From Chlorobiota bacterium (GTDB lineage: Bacteria > Bacteroidota > Bacteroidia > Bacteroidales > F082), in the NCBI GenBank assembly GCA_030596395.1, contig JAUVKF010000023.1, positions 1 to 42,812 of the forward strand: 42,812 nt of DNA, in the 5' to 3' direction. This document shows positions 26,097 through 34,833 of this stretch, in pieces (position 1 is the first letter of the stretch; each line of letters opens with the position of its first letter). The notes under the pieces were generated by a model. The model did not search any database. It was not told where the DNA came from and worked only from the letters and a program-made list of their open reading frames with translations. The position numbers and the translations under genes are program-made.

Positions 26097-26378
26097 CTAA
26101 AGGTTTCCTTTTACTTCGTTAACAAAAGTTTTAGCCGGTTTAAAAGCAGGAATTTTGTGAGCAGGAATAATAATAGTAGTATTTTTTGAAATATTACGGC
26201 CTGTTTTTTCAGCTCTTTCTTTAATAATAAAGCTACCAAAACCTCTTAAATATACGTTTTCGCCGTTAACCATAGTATCTTTTACAGTTTCCATAAAAGA
26301 TTCAACTACTGCCTGAACTGCTACTTTTTCAATTCCGGTTTTGTTGGCAATTTCTGTTACAATTTCTGCTTTTGTCAT
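26097..26378 (-). CDS. hup: HU/IHF family DNA-binding protein
   Basis: A 93-residue nucleoid protein that bends and compacts DNA as a dimer. It starts MTKAEIVTEIANKTGIEKVA and contains the dimer core GENVYLRGFGSFIIKERAEK and the DNA-contacting arm TGRNISKNTTIIIPAHKIPAFKPAK with the conserved Pro in IPAHKIPAF. A TATTTTTG box lies 47 bases upstream. It probably shares a transcript with the COX24-like gene. Confidence 0.93.
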   Translation of the reverse strand: MTKAEIVTEIANKTGIEKVAVQAVVESFMETVKDTMVNGENVYLRGFGSFIIKERAEKTGRNISKNTTIIIPAHKIPAFKPAKTFVNEVKGNL

Positions 26379-26425
26379 CTTTCTATTTTTTTAATTGATT
26401 AACTATTAGATTTTTATTCGGGTCG

Positions 26426-26433
26426 CAAAAATA
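26426..26433 (-). promoter_or_regulatory. Candidate -7 box for the HU gene
   Basis: The minus strand reads TATTTTTG, a match to TAnnTTTG, with a TTTA at about 20 bases upstream as a possible -33. It is 47 bases before the HU ATG. Confidence 0.4.
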
Positions 26434-26513
26434 TAACTTTTTTAGTAACATTGTAAATTTCAATTTATTTTTTTTCAATCTAATTACTTATTAATAAGAC
26501 TATTCGATTAACA

Positions 26514-27587
26514 ATGGGGCGTTTTGGAAGAATTTTGATAAAATGGTATGATAAAAATAAACGAAATCTGCCATGGCGAAGTACCCGTGATCCATACAAA
26601 ATATGGCTCTCAGAAGTTATTTTACAGCAAACTCGTATTGAACAAGGACTTAATTATTACTTAAGGTTTGTCAAACGTTTTCCAACTGTTGAAAAACTGG
26701 CTGCAGCTGATAGTGATGAGGTCTATAAAATGTGGCAGGGGTTGGGTTACTACAATCGTGCAGATAACATGATGGATACCGCAAAAACAATTGTGAAAGA
26801 TTTTAATGGGCGATTTCCGGCTGATTATAATAAATTGCTTTCTCTTAAAGGCATTGGCAATTATACTGCTGCTGCAATAGCTTCACTGGCATTTAATATT
26901 TCGAAACCTGTGGTTGATGGTAATGTGTTCAGGGTGCTGTCAAGGCTATTTGCAATTAAAACACCAATTAACACTTCTGCTGGAAAAAAAGAATTCGAAT
27001 TGATCGCTTCAAAATTAATATCGAATCATCCTCCGGCTGAATTCAATCAGGCACTAATGGAATTTGGCGCTTTATATTGCAAGCCAAAAAACCCCGATTG
27101 TGAAAAATGTATCTTTATTAAAGGTTGTATTGCCTGGCAAAAAAAAGAAGTGATCAGTTATCCGGTTAAACTTCCTAAGCGAAATATTAAAAAAAGGTTC
27201 TTCTATTATGTACTTATTGAGTCGAACAACGGTGACGGATCATTTTTTTTAATGAAAAAACGTGATAAGAACGATATCTGGAAAAAACTTTATGACTTCC
27301 CTCTGGTTGAATTTTCAAATAAAACCGAACCGCATACAGCGCTGAATAAACTATTAGCTGAAATAAATCTGAAAAGTTCCAAGTATCGAATTGTAGACAT
27401 TTCAGATAATTATCAGCACCAACTCACTCACCAACAAATTAATGCTGTTTTTATACGGATTTTTGTGAATAAAATTGAAAATATTGAAGCTGAAAATTCC
27501 ATACTTTTGGTCAACAAAAATGACATTACTAATTATCCTGTTTCGCGACTGATAGAAAGGTACTTACAGGATCAGAAATTGATTTAA
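26514..27587 (+). CDS. mutY: A/G-specific adenine glycosylase MutY
   Basis: Removes adenine mispaired with 8-oxoguanine. The 357-residue product has the catalytic segment SEVILQQTRIEQ (Glu), the helix-hairpin-helix LKGIGNYTAAAIASLAF, catalytic Asp in VVDGNVFRVLSR, and the 4Fe-4S loop C-x6-C-x2-C-x5-C (CKPKNPDCEKCIFIKGC). A C-terminal NUDIX-like 8-oxoG recognition domain begins near residue 225 (FFYYVLIESNNGDGSFFLMK). It is the first gene of the conserved Bacteroidota order mutY-ssb-gldE-gldD and is divergent from HU. Confidence 0.94.
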   Translation: MGRFGRILIKWYDKNKRNLPWRSTRDPYKIWLSEVILQQTRIEQGLNYYLRFVKRFPTVEKLAAADSDEVYKMWQGLGYYNRADNMMDTAKTIVKDFNGRFPADYNKLLSLKGIGNYTAAAIASLAFNISKPVVDGNVFRVLSRLFAIKTPINTSAGKKEFELIASKLISNHPPAEFNQALMEFGALYCKPKNPDCEKCIFIKGCIAWQKKEVISYPVKLPKRNIKKRFFYYVLIESNNGDGSFFLMKKRDKNDIWKKLYDFPLVEFSNKTEPHTALNKLLAEINLKSSKYRIVDISDNYQHQLTHQQINAVFIRIFVNKIENIEAENSILLVNKNDITNYPVSRLIERYLQDQKLI

Positions 27588-27592
27588 AAATT

Positions 27593-28030
27593 ATGGCAGG
27601 TTTAAACAAAGTTATTTTAATAGGACGAATCGGGAAAGATCCCGATGTATTTCAGTTTGATGATGGCACAAAAAAAATGAGTGTTTCAGTAGCAACCACC
27701 GAAAGCTATCGCGATCGCAATGGGGATTGGCAAGATTCAACAGAATGGCACAATATTGTAGGGTATCGGTACCTGGCCGAAAAAAGTATAGCAAAAGGTG
27801 ATTTGGTTTATGTTGAAGGGAAGATAAAATCGAGAAAATACAACGATAAGGACGGAGTTGAAAAATATATTACTGAAATAGTTGCCGATAAGATTAATAT
27901 TTTGGTCAGACAACAAGCCGGAACCGGAGGTAATTACAACCAACAACAATCTACACAAAACACTAATGTTAGTACTAATACCGATGCGTCTTCATCATCT
28001 AACGCTCCGGATGATGATCTTCCGTTCTAA
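27593..28030 (+). CDS. ssb: Single-stranded DNA-binding protein
   Basis: A 145-residue OB-fold protein coating ssDNA in replication and repair. The N-terminus NKVILIGRIGKDPDVFQFDD and the strand WHNIVGYRYLAEKSIAKGDL are characteristic. A Gln/Asn/Ser-rich linker (about 107-138) leads to the acidic partner-binding tip DDDLPF. Its ATG comes 5 bases after the mutY stop. Confidence 0.95.
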   Translation: MAGLNKVILIGRIGKDPDVFQFDDGTKKMSVSVATTESYRDRNGDWQDSTEWHNIVGYRYLAEKSIAKGDLVYVEGKIKSRKYNDKDGVEKYITEIVADKINILVRQQAGTGGNYNQQQSTQNTNVSTNTDASSSSNAPDDDLPF

Positions 28031-28044
28031 AGATCAGGCTTTTG

Positions 28045-28074
28045 TTACTAAAGAATACTTTTCTTAGTAATTTT
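28045..28074 (+). terminator. Weak hairpin between ssb and gldE
   Basis: TTACTAA (28045-28051) pairs with TTAGTAA (28064-28070) and is followed by TTTTG. The stem is AT-rich; it may reduce read-through into gldE rather than end transcription fully. Confidence 0.3.
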
Positions 28075-28103
28075 GTCAAATATATTACTCTAATCTATAC
28101 AAC

Positions 28104-29459
28104 TTGGAAGAAGCGGATTTAGACCCTTACCTTACGCAACTTGCTTTTGTAGCCGGGCAGTTTTTTAATGGTTTTTCAACCGAAGCAATTATTTCGATCA
28201 GTGTAATGATTATCCTGATCTTAGCATCAGGGCTTGTTTCCGGATCAGAGACAGCATTTTTCTCGCTGTCACCTGCAAACCTTGAAACATTAAGGTCTAG
28301 AAACCATCGCAACGACAAATTAATTTTGCAGTTCCGCGACAAACCAAAATTGCTGCTGGCAACTATATTGATCAGCAATAATTTTATCAATGTGGCTATC
28401 GTAATTTTATCTGCCTATGTATCAACATTGTTGTTTAATCTTAGTGATTTTCGGGTTCTTGCCTTTGTATTACAAGTTGTTGTCATTACATCTGTAATTC
28501 TAATTTTTGGTGAGATAATTCCGAAAATATATGCTAACAAAGAACCTCTTGTTATCTCCAATTTAATGGTTCGGCCGCTTAAAGTCCTTATTATTTTATT
28601 TAAACCGTTGAGTGTTGTTTTAGTCAGGTCCACTTCAGTAATTGACAAAAAAATTGTGGCAAAAGGGCATAACATTACCATGAGTGAACTTTCTGACGCC
28701 ATTGACCTAACTGTTGATGAAAGTGCTCCGGAAGAGGAGAAAATGATTTTGAAGGGAATCGCCAAGTTTGGTGAAATTGAAGCCAGCGAAATTATGCAGT
28801 CGAGGGTAAATGTAACTGCCATCGACAGCACAATTTCTTATAGCGATATGATGAAGATCGTGCTGGAATCGGGGTTTAGCCGTATTCCTGTTTATGAAGA
28901 AACTTTTGACAAAGTACTTGGCATCCTTTATATTAAAGATTTGCTACCACATATTGATAAAAATGAAAAACCAGACTGGATGGATCTGGTCAGGCCCGCA
29001 TTTTTTGTTCCCGAAAATAAACGGATCAATGATCTTTTACAGGAATTCCGTGAGATGAAAATTCACCTTGCTATTGTTGTTGATGAATATGGTGGCACTT
29101 CGGGAATCATTACCTTTGAAGATATAATTGAAGAAATTGTAGGCGATATTAGTGATGAGTTCGACACCGAAGAACACCAGTTTAAATTCAGAAAGATTTC
29201 AGCCAATTCATACAAGTTTGAAGCGAAAACACTCTTAAACGATTTTTGTAAGATTATAGAAATTGAAGATGATTTTTTCGATGATGTGAAAGGCGAATCA
29301 GATTCCCTTGGAGGACTGATCCTTGAGCTGGAAGGAGCGATCCCTGCAAAAAATACAGTTGTTTCGTACCAGCAATTCGAATTCACAATAACCGATTCCG
29401 ATTCACGAAAGATTAATGAAGTGAAGGTGAAAATCAAAAAAGGGGAGGAAACAAAATAA
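28104..29459 (+). CDS. gldE: GldE, CorC/CNNM-type membrane protein of the gliding gene set
   Basis: A 451-residue membrane protein. An N-terminal CNNM/DUF21 membrane part (about 25-190, starting IISISVMIILILASGLVSGS) is followed by paired CBS domains (about 205-330, including MQSRVNVTAIDSTISYSDMM and IHLAIVVDEYGGTSGIITFE) and a CorC_HlyC C-terminal domain. The TTG start at 28104 gives a typical N-terminus. In Bacteroidota gldE precedes gldD and is tied to gliding and T9SS function, probably through GldD; relatives move divalent metal ions. It is 10 bases upstream of gldD. Confidence 0.88.
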   Translation: MEEADLDPYLTQLAFVAGQFFNGFSTEAIISISVMIILILASGLVSGSETAFFSLSPANLETLRSRNHRNDKLILQFRDKPKLLLATILISNNFINVAIVILSAYVSTLLFNLSDFRVLAFVLQVVVITSVILIFGEIIPKIYANKEPLVISNLMVRPLKVLIILFKPLSVVLVRSTSVIDKKIVAKGHNITMSELSDAIDLTVDESAPEEEKMILKGIAKFGEIEASEIMQSRVNVTAIDSTISYSDMMKIVLESGFSRIPVYEETFDKVLGILYIKDLLPHIDKNEKPDWMDLVRPAFFVPENKRINDLLQEFREMKIHLAIVVDEYGGTSGIITFEDIIEEIVGDISDEFDTEEHQFKFRKISANSYKFEAKTLLNDFCKIIEIEDDFFDDVKGESDSLGGLILELEGAIPAKNTVVSYQQFEFTITDSDSRKINEVKVKIKKGEETK

Positions 29460-29469
29460 TCATTGTACC

Positions 29470-30069
29470 GTGTTTAGAAGAAACTTTATTTTTTTCGCTT
29501 TTAGTTTATTAATAGTATTATTCCTGTCCTGCGAAAATTCCTATACACCTAAACCTCGCGGGTATTTTCGGATTGATATGCCTGAAAAAGAATACACTTC
29601 ATTCGACACTTCTTTTCCATACCAATTTGAAAGGCCAGTTTATACAACAATTACGGGCGACCCGCATTCGCCCAATGAAAAATACTGGATAAACCTGAAC
29701 TTTACGCCTTTCGATGCTACGCTTCATATCAGCCATAAACAAGTTGAAGGTAATTTAATCACTTACCTCGAAGATGCCCATAAACTGGTGACTAAACATA
29801 TTCCTAAAGCCGATGCCATTTACGATAGCCTGGTTGTTGACAGGGACAGAAACATTTTCGGTCTGATCTATGAAATTGAAGGAAGCGGAGCTGCCTCACC
29901 TTACCAGTTTTTCCTTACAGATAGTTTATCGAATTTTGTAAGGGGCGCATTGTATTTTAATGTTGTTCCTAATAATGATTCTTTGGAACCCGTCATTAAT
30001 TTCATTATAGAAGACATTGAACACCTGATCAATACATTTCAGTGGAAAGATGGCAAGCAACCGAATTAA
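29470..30069 (+). CDS. gldD: GldD, gliding motility lipoprotein
   Basis: A 199-residue lipoprotein needed for gliding and T9SS function in Flavobacterium. The GTG start at 29470 gives MFRRNFIFFAFSLLIVLFLS followed by the lipidated Cys (lipobox FLSC). Right after it comes the GldD hallmark YTPKPRGYFRIDMPEKEY. The C-terminal half (DRDRNIFGLIYEIEGSGAAS) also fits the family. It ends inside the out-of-frame upstream extension of the carboxypeptidase gene. Confidence 0.92.
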   Translation: MFRRNFIFFAFSLLIVLFLSCENSYTPKPRGYFRIDMPEKEYTSFDTSFPYQFERPVYTTITGDPHSPNEKYWINLNFTPFDATLHISHKQVEGNLITYLEDAHKLVTKHIPKADAIYDSLVVDRDRNIFGLIYEIEGSGAASPYQFFLTDSLSNFVRGALYFNVVPNNDSLEPVINFIIEDIEHLINTFQWKDGKQPN

Positions 30070-30112
30070 AAAAAAATGTCAATATATTTATAACAGATTT
30101 AATTTAATATAT

Positions 30113-32470
30113 ATGAAACGAACTTTTATTTTTTTGCTGTTGCTCACAATTGGTGTGAGCCTGTTTTCACAGATGCAATATTCCAAAGTCAGAATCAGCT
30201 TACAACAAGTTGAATTAACCGATTTAGCCCGGATTGGTATCGATATTACCGAGGGTGCTCTTAAAAAAGGAGCCTATTTCGAAATAGATCTTTCCGAAAA
30301 CGAAATCAGGAAATTAAACGATAATGGTGTTTCTACCGAAATACTAATTAAAGATGTTGCTGAATTTTATGCCATGCGCGCATCGTCTGAAAAAAACCTT
30401 GAAATAGTTCGCAGTACAGATGATGAATGGACTATTCCTGAGAACTGGGAATATGGTTCAATGGGAGGGTTTTACACTTTAAGCGAAATATATGATGAAC
30501 TTGATTCGATGTACGCTAAATATCCGAACCTGGTTTCACAGCGTCAAGCTATATCGGATGATACGCTTACACATGACGGAAGAAAACAATACTGGGTAAA
30601 AATATCTGACAATCCTGGTACTAACGAAGAAGAACCGGAAGTACTTTATACTGCGATTCATCATGCACGAGAGCCAATTAGCGTACAGCAAACCATCTTT
30701 TATATGTGGTACCTGCTCGAAAATTACGATACAGATGAAGAGATTCAACTCATTGTTGACAATACTGAACTCTATTTTGTCCCGGTGATCAATCCTGACG
30801 GTTATGCTCACAATGAGTTTACTAACCCAAATGGTGGTGGCATGTGGCGCAAGAACAGGCGCAACAATGGAGATGGTTCGTATGGTGTTGATCCAAACAG
30901 GAATTACGATTATTTCTGGGGACTTGATAATGAGGGGTCTTCGCCCTACCCATCAGATGAAACCTATCGTGGACCAGCCCCTTTTTCAGAACCCGAAATC
31001 AAGAACATTCGTGATTTATGCAATAATCATGAATTTCTGATTGCACTTAATTACCACTCATATTCAAATCTTCTTTTATCACCCTGGGGATATACCACCG
31101 AGCTACCACCTGAAAATGATATTTTTCTTGCTTTCGCTGAATTAATGACCAAAGAGAACAACTATACCTACGGGCCGGGGAGCACCACAATTTATCCAAC
31201 CAATGGCGGATCAGACGATTGGATGTATGGCGAACAGGAGACAAAAGATATGATCCTTTCCTATACCCCTGAAGTTGGAGGTAGTGGTGATGGTTTTTGG
31301 CCAAGTGTTTCAAGGATCATTCCGCTTTGCCAGGAGCAAATGTGGCAAAACCTTACTGCTGCCCGTCTGGTTGGTCATTACGGAGTGGTAAAAGATATGA
31401 GCCCTATGGTAACTGATGAAATAGAGAATTATGCTTCTTTTACAATTACACGACTTGGATTAGCAGATACCGAAACCTTTACTGTTTCCATCCAGGCACT
31501 CGATGAGCATATTGTTGAGGTTGGTGATGACATTGAATTTGACAATATGGAGTTGCTTGAAACAGCAACTGACAGCATCAGTTATATGCTTGATGCAGGT
31601 ATTGAGAATGGTACAATATACCAGTATCTGCTTTCCATCGATAACGGTCAATTTATTGTTTCTGATACAATTACCAAAGTTTTTGGTATAGAAGTTCTTG
31701 TTTTTGAAGATGATTGCGAAAACATGGATAACTGGATTTCAAACAAATGGAATACAACTGATAAGGAATACTACTCTCCGTCTTTTTCAATTACCGATTC
31801 ACCAAATGGGGATTACCAACATAACGAAAACAGCAGCATTACACTCGATACCACCATCAGTCTAACCGGTGCCAGTGTGGCCTTCCTGCGTTTTTGGGCA
31901 AAGTGGGACATCGAAGAAGGTTATGATTATGTTCAGCTCTCAGCAAAAGAAGAAGAAAGCAGCAACTGGACACCACTGCACGGAAAGTTTGCGTCATATG
32001 GGAATTACTATCTTGGTCAGGATGAGCCGGTTTATGATGGCATACAAAATGAGTGGGTACAGGAAGAAATCAGCCTGGTGGAGTTCACTGACAAGAATAT
32101 TACACTGCGCTTCAGGTTAGACTCCGACTCATATGTTAAGGCAGATGGCTTCTATTTTGATGCCCTGTCAATTTCTGTCATTTCAGCTGCAACAGGAATA
32201 AAGCCAAATAAAAAGCATGAGTTGTTTGTATCGGATGCTTATCCGAATCCTGCGATGGATGCTTTCAGCATTCAATACGATCTTATCAATAATGATAATG
32301 CGGTATTTGAACTATTCAACCTATCAGGAAACAGGCTTAAATCAGTTCCGATAAATGATAAAAAAGGGGTTCTCAATATTAAGATAAACGATTTACAAGA
32401 CGGAATTTATTATTACCGTTTGAAAAATGGAACCCATGTATCTAAATCCTCAAAGCTAATCAAGCTATAG
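30113..32470 (+). CDS. Secreted M14 zinc carboxypeptidase with T9SS sorting domain
   Basis: A 785-residue exported peptidase. ATG 30113 gives the signal peptide MKRTFIFLLLLTIGVSLFSQ; the frame is open to an ATG at 30050 that overlaps gldD. A propeptide (about 21-115) is followed by the M14 domain with zinc ligands His and Glu in HHAREP, substrate residues in NPDGYAHN and DPNRNYDYFW, a third His in NYHSYSNL and the catalytic Glu in SYTPEVGG. Next comes a MAM-like adhesion domain (about 535-690: FEDDCENMDNWIS, RFWAKWDIEEGYDYVQ). The last ~80 residues are a T9SS sorting domain (AYPNPAMDAFSIQY). Its position behind gldE-gldD fits T9SS export. Confidence 0.92.
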   Translation: MKRTFIFLLLLTIGVSLFSQMQYSKVRISLQQVELTDLARIGIDITEGALKKGAYFEIDLSENEIRKLNDNGVSTEILIKDVAEFYAMRASSEKNLEIVRSTDDEWTIPENWEYGSMGGFYTLSEIYDELDSMYAKYPNLVSQRQAISDDTLTHDGRKQYWVKISDNPGTNEEEPEVLYTAIHHAREPISVQQTIFYMWYLLENYDTDEEIQLIVDNTELYFVPVINPDGYAHNEFTNPNGGGMWRKNRRNNGDGSYGVDPNRNYDYFWGLDNEGSSPYPSDETYRGPAPFSEPEIKNIRDLCNNHEFLIALNYHSYSNLLLSPWGYTTELPPENDIFLAFAELMTKENNYTYGPGSTTIYPTNGGSDDWMYGEQETKDMILSYTPEVGGSGDGFWPSVSRIIPLCQEQMWQNLTAARLVGHYGVVKDMSPMVTDEIENYASFTITRLGLADTETFTVSIQALDEHIVEVGDDIEFDNMELLETATDSISYMLDAGIENGTIYQYLLSIDNGQFIVSDTITKVFGIEVLVFEDDCENMDNWISNKWNTTDKEYYSPSFSITDSPNGDYQHNENSSITLDTTISLTGASVAFLRFWAKWDIEEGYDYVQLSAKEEESSNWTPLHGKFASYGNYYLGQDEPVYDGIQNEWVQEEISLVEFTDKNITLRFRLDSDSYVKADGFYFDALSISVISAATGIKPNKKHELFVSDAYPNPAMDAFSIQYDLINNDNAVFELFNLSGNRLKSVPINDKKGVLNIKINDLQDGIYYYRLKNGTHVSKSSKLIKL

Positions 32471-32492
32471 AGGCTCAAAAAAACTTTCAATA

Positions 32493-32523
32493 CCCCGATC
32501 CGGTACCAGATCGGGGTTTTTCT
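32493..32523 (+). terminator. Intrinsic terminator after the carboxypeptidase gene
   Basis: CCCCGATC (32493-32500), loop CGGTACCA, GATCGGGG (32509-32516), then TTTTTCTTT. A strong GC stem 23 bases behind the stop codon. Confidence 0.85.
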
Positions 32524-32534
32524 TTGAATTAATC

Positions 32535-32563
32535 TTGCTTTCCAACATAATTTACTACTTTTG
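32535..32563 (+). promoter_or_regulatory. Candidate promoter of corA
   Basis: TTG (32535-32537), an 18-base spacer and TACTTTTG (32556-32563) fit the Bacteroidota consensus. The leader to ATG 32634 would be about 65 bases. It carries GGAGGAAG at 32622-32629, an unusually good Shine-Dalgarno-like stretch for this group. Confidence 0.5.
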
Positions 32564-32633
32564 GCTGTTCCGAATACAACCAAGATATGTAGTATAATCC
32601 TGACATTTGTCACTTAAAATTGGAGGAAGGGCA

Positions 32634-33545
32634 ATGATAGAAACCATCAAAATAGGCAGACTGAAATGGCAGCATATTAATTCCCCTTCTGAAGAGGATT
32701 TCATTTATTTAGACTATACTTACCATTTCCATCGGCTCGATCTCGAGGACTGCCGACAGACTAACCAACGTTCCAAGATTGACATTTATGATGATTATTA
32801 TTTTGTCATCCTTCATTTTCCGGTTTTCGACAAGCAAAACCGTTTTGTTAAAACACGTGAAGCAAAGATCTTTTGGGGTGAGGACTATATTATCACCGTG
32901 GGAAAATCACACTGGGTGGTAGATAAAATGTTTGAAGAAGCTCTGGAACAGGATGAACGCAGCGAAGATTTTGAAATCGGAACCTCTGATGCTTTATTAT
33001 ATGCCATCCTTGAACGCTTAATGAATGAAACGATCTACCTGCTTCGAAAAGTTGGACTTGAACTGGAATTTATTAACCGGGAGCTATTTAGCGGACGGGC
33101 CGAAAGGACAATTGAACGTTTATCCGTTACCCGGAAAAACATCATTTTACTCAACACCATGCTCAAACCGCAATTGCGTGTGATGAATAAATTTGAATCA
33201 GGTGTGGTAAAAGGTTTCGCTGACAATATGGAAGATTATTGGGGTAATATTCTTGACTACTACAACCGAATGTGGGACATGACTGAGGATTATGGCGAAT
33301 TGATCGAAGGCCTTTCAACTACCTTCGATTCGATGCAGACCAATAAAACAAACCAGATCATGAAGACCCTCACGTTGATCTCATCAATTATTTTGCCACT
33401 AACTTTTATTACCGGTATTTATGGGATGAATTATGAAAACATGTCTATTTCTAATAACCCTTTTGCCTTTTGGATAATTGTTTGCACTATGGTACTTATT
33501 GGCGCAGCAATGTTAATATACTTCAGAAGTAAAAAGTGGCTTTGA
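32634..33545 (+). CDS. corA: CorA-type divalent metal ion transporter
   Basis: A 303-residue inner-membrane channel, probably for Mg2+ (Co2+/Ni2+ also possible). The cytoplasmic alpha/beta funnel (IYDDYYFVILHFPVFDKQNR, KIFWGEDYIITVGK) is followed by the long stalk helix and two C-terminal TM segments joined by the diagnostic YGMNYENM loop (GMN motif). ATG 32634 is preferred over an in-frame TTG at 32607 because of the purine-rich GGAGGAAG just upstream of the ATG. It is convergent with the DAHP synthase gene; a small TTGGTG/CACCAA stem lies between at 33565-33580. Confidence 0.93.
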   Translation: MIETIKIGRLKWQHINSPSEEDFIYLDYTYHFHRLDLEDCRQTNQRSKIDIYDDYYFVILHFPVFDKQNRFVKTREAKIFWGEDYIITVGKSHWVVDKMFEEALEQDERSEDFEIGTSDALLYAILERLMNETIYLLRKVGLELEFINRELFSGRAERTIERLSVTRKNIILLNTMLKPQLRVMNKFESGVVKGFADNMEDYWGNILDYYNRMWDMTEDYGELIEGLSTTFDSMQTNKTNQIMKTLTLISSIILPLTFITGIYGMNYENMSISNNPFAFWIIVCTMVLIGAAMLIYFRSKKWL

Positions 33546-33595
33546 CTTTATTTTAATCCCCTTATTGGTGTCCTCACCAACAAGAACGAATTCAA

Positions 33596-34696
33596 TTATT
33601 TTTTTCGATTTATCTTATTAAATATTTCCGTTTGCCGATGGATCGACTCGTCATGGATCAAATTTAACAGGCGTGTCAGAAAATCTGAATCCAAACCAAG
33701 GTGTGTTCCCTGCGAAAGCCGGTCGTTGATAATACCTGCCCATCTTTTCATTTGCAGGATTGTGATTTTATTTTCTTTTTTATAATCGCCAATTTCATCA
33801 ATGATCTCCATTCGCCTTGCAAGGATTTGCAACAATTCACCATCAATTTTATCCACCTCGGTCCTTAACTCTTCCAGCTTATGTTGAAATTCGATGTCAC
33901 CCGTTTTTTTGCGAATGATTAGCCCGGTTAGTAATTTTTTAAGCTCGTCAGGCGAAATTTGTTGAGCAGCATCTGTAATGGCATGTTGCGGATCAAAATG
34001 ACTTTCAATCATCAATCCATCCATTTCAAGGTCGAGTGCCCGTTGTGAAATGGTTTGCAACAAATCCCGCCTGCCACTGATGTGACTTGGATCAACAACG
34101 ATAGGGAGCCTGGGCGCTAATCGTTTTAATTCGATAGGAATTTCCCACATCGGTGCATTACGGAAAGGTGATTTTTCAAAATAGTGGAACCCCCGGTGAA
34201 CAGCTATAATTTTATTGATCCCTACCGAATTAATGCGCTCAATAGCGCCCAGCCAAAGTTTCAGATCGGGATTTATAGGGTTCTTAACCATAACAGGAAT
34301 ATCCTTTTCTTTTATGGCATCAGCTATTGCCTGAACTGAGAAAGGGTTCACAACTGTCCGGGCTCCGATCCACAAGATATCTACATCATATTTCAGGGCC
34401 AATTCAACATGTGACGGTTCAGCAACTTCAACTGTAGTTTTTAAACCATATTTCGCCTTTACTTTTTGAAGCCATTTCAAACCTTCTTCACCGGCACCTT
34501 CAAAATCCCCTGGACGGGTTCGTGGTTTCCATATTCCCGATCTGAATATTTTAACAGCTGGAATATCAGCTATTTGTTCGGCTGTTTTTAACAGTTGCTC
34601 TTCACTTTCGGCACTGCACGGACCTGCAATAATGAGTGGGCCATCAACAATATGAAGCCACTCTGCCAGGGGCAATATTTGTAAATCCGTACTCAC
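33596..34696 (-). CDS. Bifunctional DAHP synthase/chorismate mutase
   Basis: Couples the first step of the shikimate pathway to chorismate-to-prephenate conversion for Phe/Tyr synthesis. The N-terminal DAHP synthase barrel (about 1-265) has IAGPCSAES, FRSGIWKPRTRPGDFEGAGE, GARTVVNPFSVQ and DPSHISGRRDLL. The C-terminal AroQ-type chorismate mutase helices (about 275-366) start ELRTEVDKIDGELLQILARR. The family N-terminus and the promoter favour GTG 34696: the frame reaches back to a TTG at 34705, but that TTG is the end of a TACTTTTG -7 box. The rest of the aromatic cluster is not adjacent. Confidence 0.92.
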   Translation of the reverse strand: MSTDLQILPLAEWLHIVDGPLIIAGPCSAESEEQLLKTAEQIADIPAVKIFRSGIWKPRTRPGDFEGAGEEGLKWLQKVKAKYGLKTTVEVAEPSHVELALKYDVDILWIGARTVVNPFSVQAIADAIKEKDIPVMVKNPINPDLKLWLGAIERINSVGINKIIAVHRGFHYFEKSPFRNAPMWEIPIELKRLAPRLPIVVDPSHISGRRDLLQTISQRALDLEMDGLMIESHFDPQHAITDAAQQISPDELKKLLTGLIIRKKTGDIEFQHKLEELRTEVDKIDGELLQILARRMEIIDEIGDYKKENKITILQMKRWAGIINDRLSQGTHLGLDSDFLTRLLNLIHDESIHRQTEIFNKINRKK

Positions 34697-34702
34697 AGGC
34701 TG

Positions 34703-34710
34703 CAAAAGTA
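34703..34710 (-). promoter_or_regulatory. Candidate -7 box for DAHP synthase, decides the start codon
   Basis: The minus strand reads TACTTTTG, ending 6 bases before GTG 34696. The in-frame TTG at 34705 is part of the box and so would not be transcribed. A TTT lies 22 bases upstream. Confidence 0.45.
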
Positions 34711-34778
34711 AGAATTAAGAAGTATAACGCTTAAAGTTACCTTTTTATCGATCCTATATCAGTTTGCTAAAATTCCAG

Positions 34779-34808
34779 TTTCCAGTTATTCTTTTTTAAG
34801 TACTTTTG
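34779..34808 (+). promoter_or_regulatory. Candidate promoter of the DEAD-box helicase gene
   Basis: TTT (34779-34781), a 19-base spacer and TACTTTTG (34801-34808). The leader to ATG 34834 would be about 20 bases. It is divergent from the DAHP synthase promoter. Confidence 0.5.
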
Positions 34809-34833
34809 CCCGTTCTTTTATACAGCTCACCTA

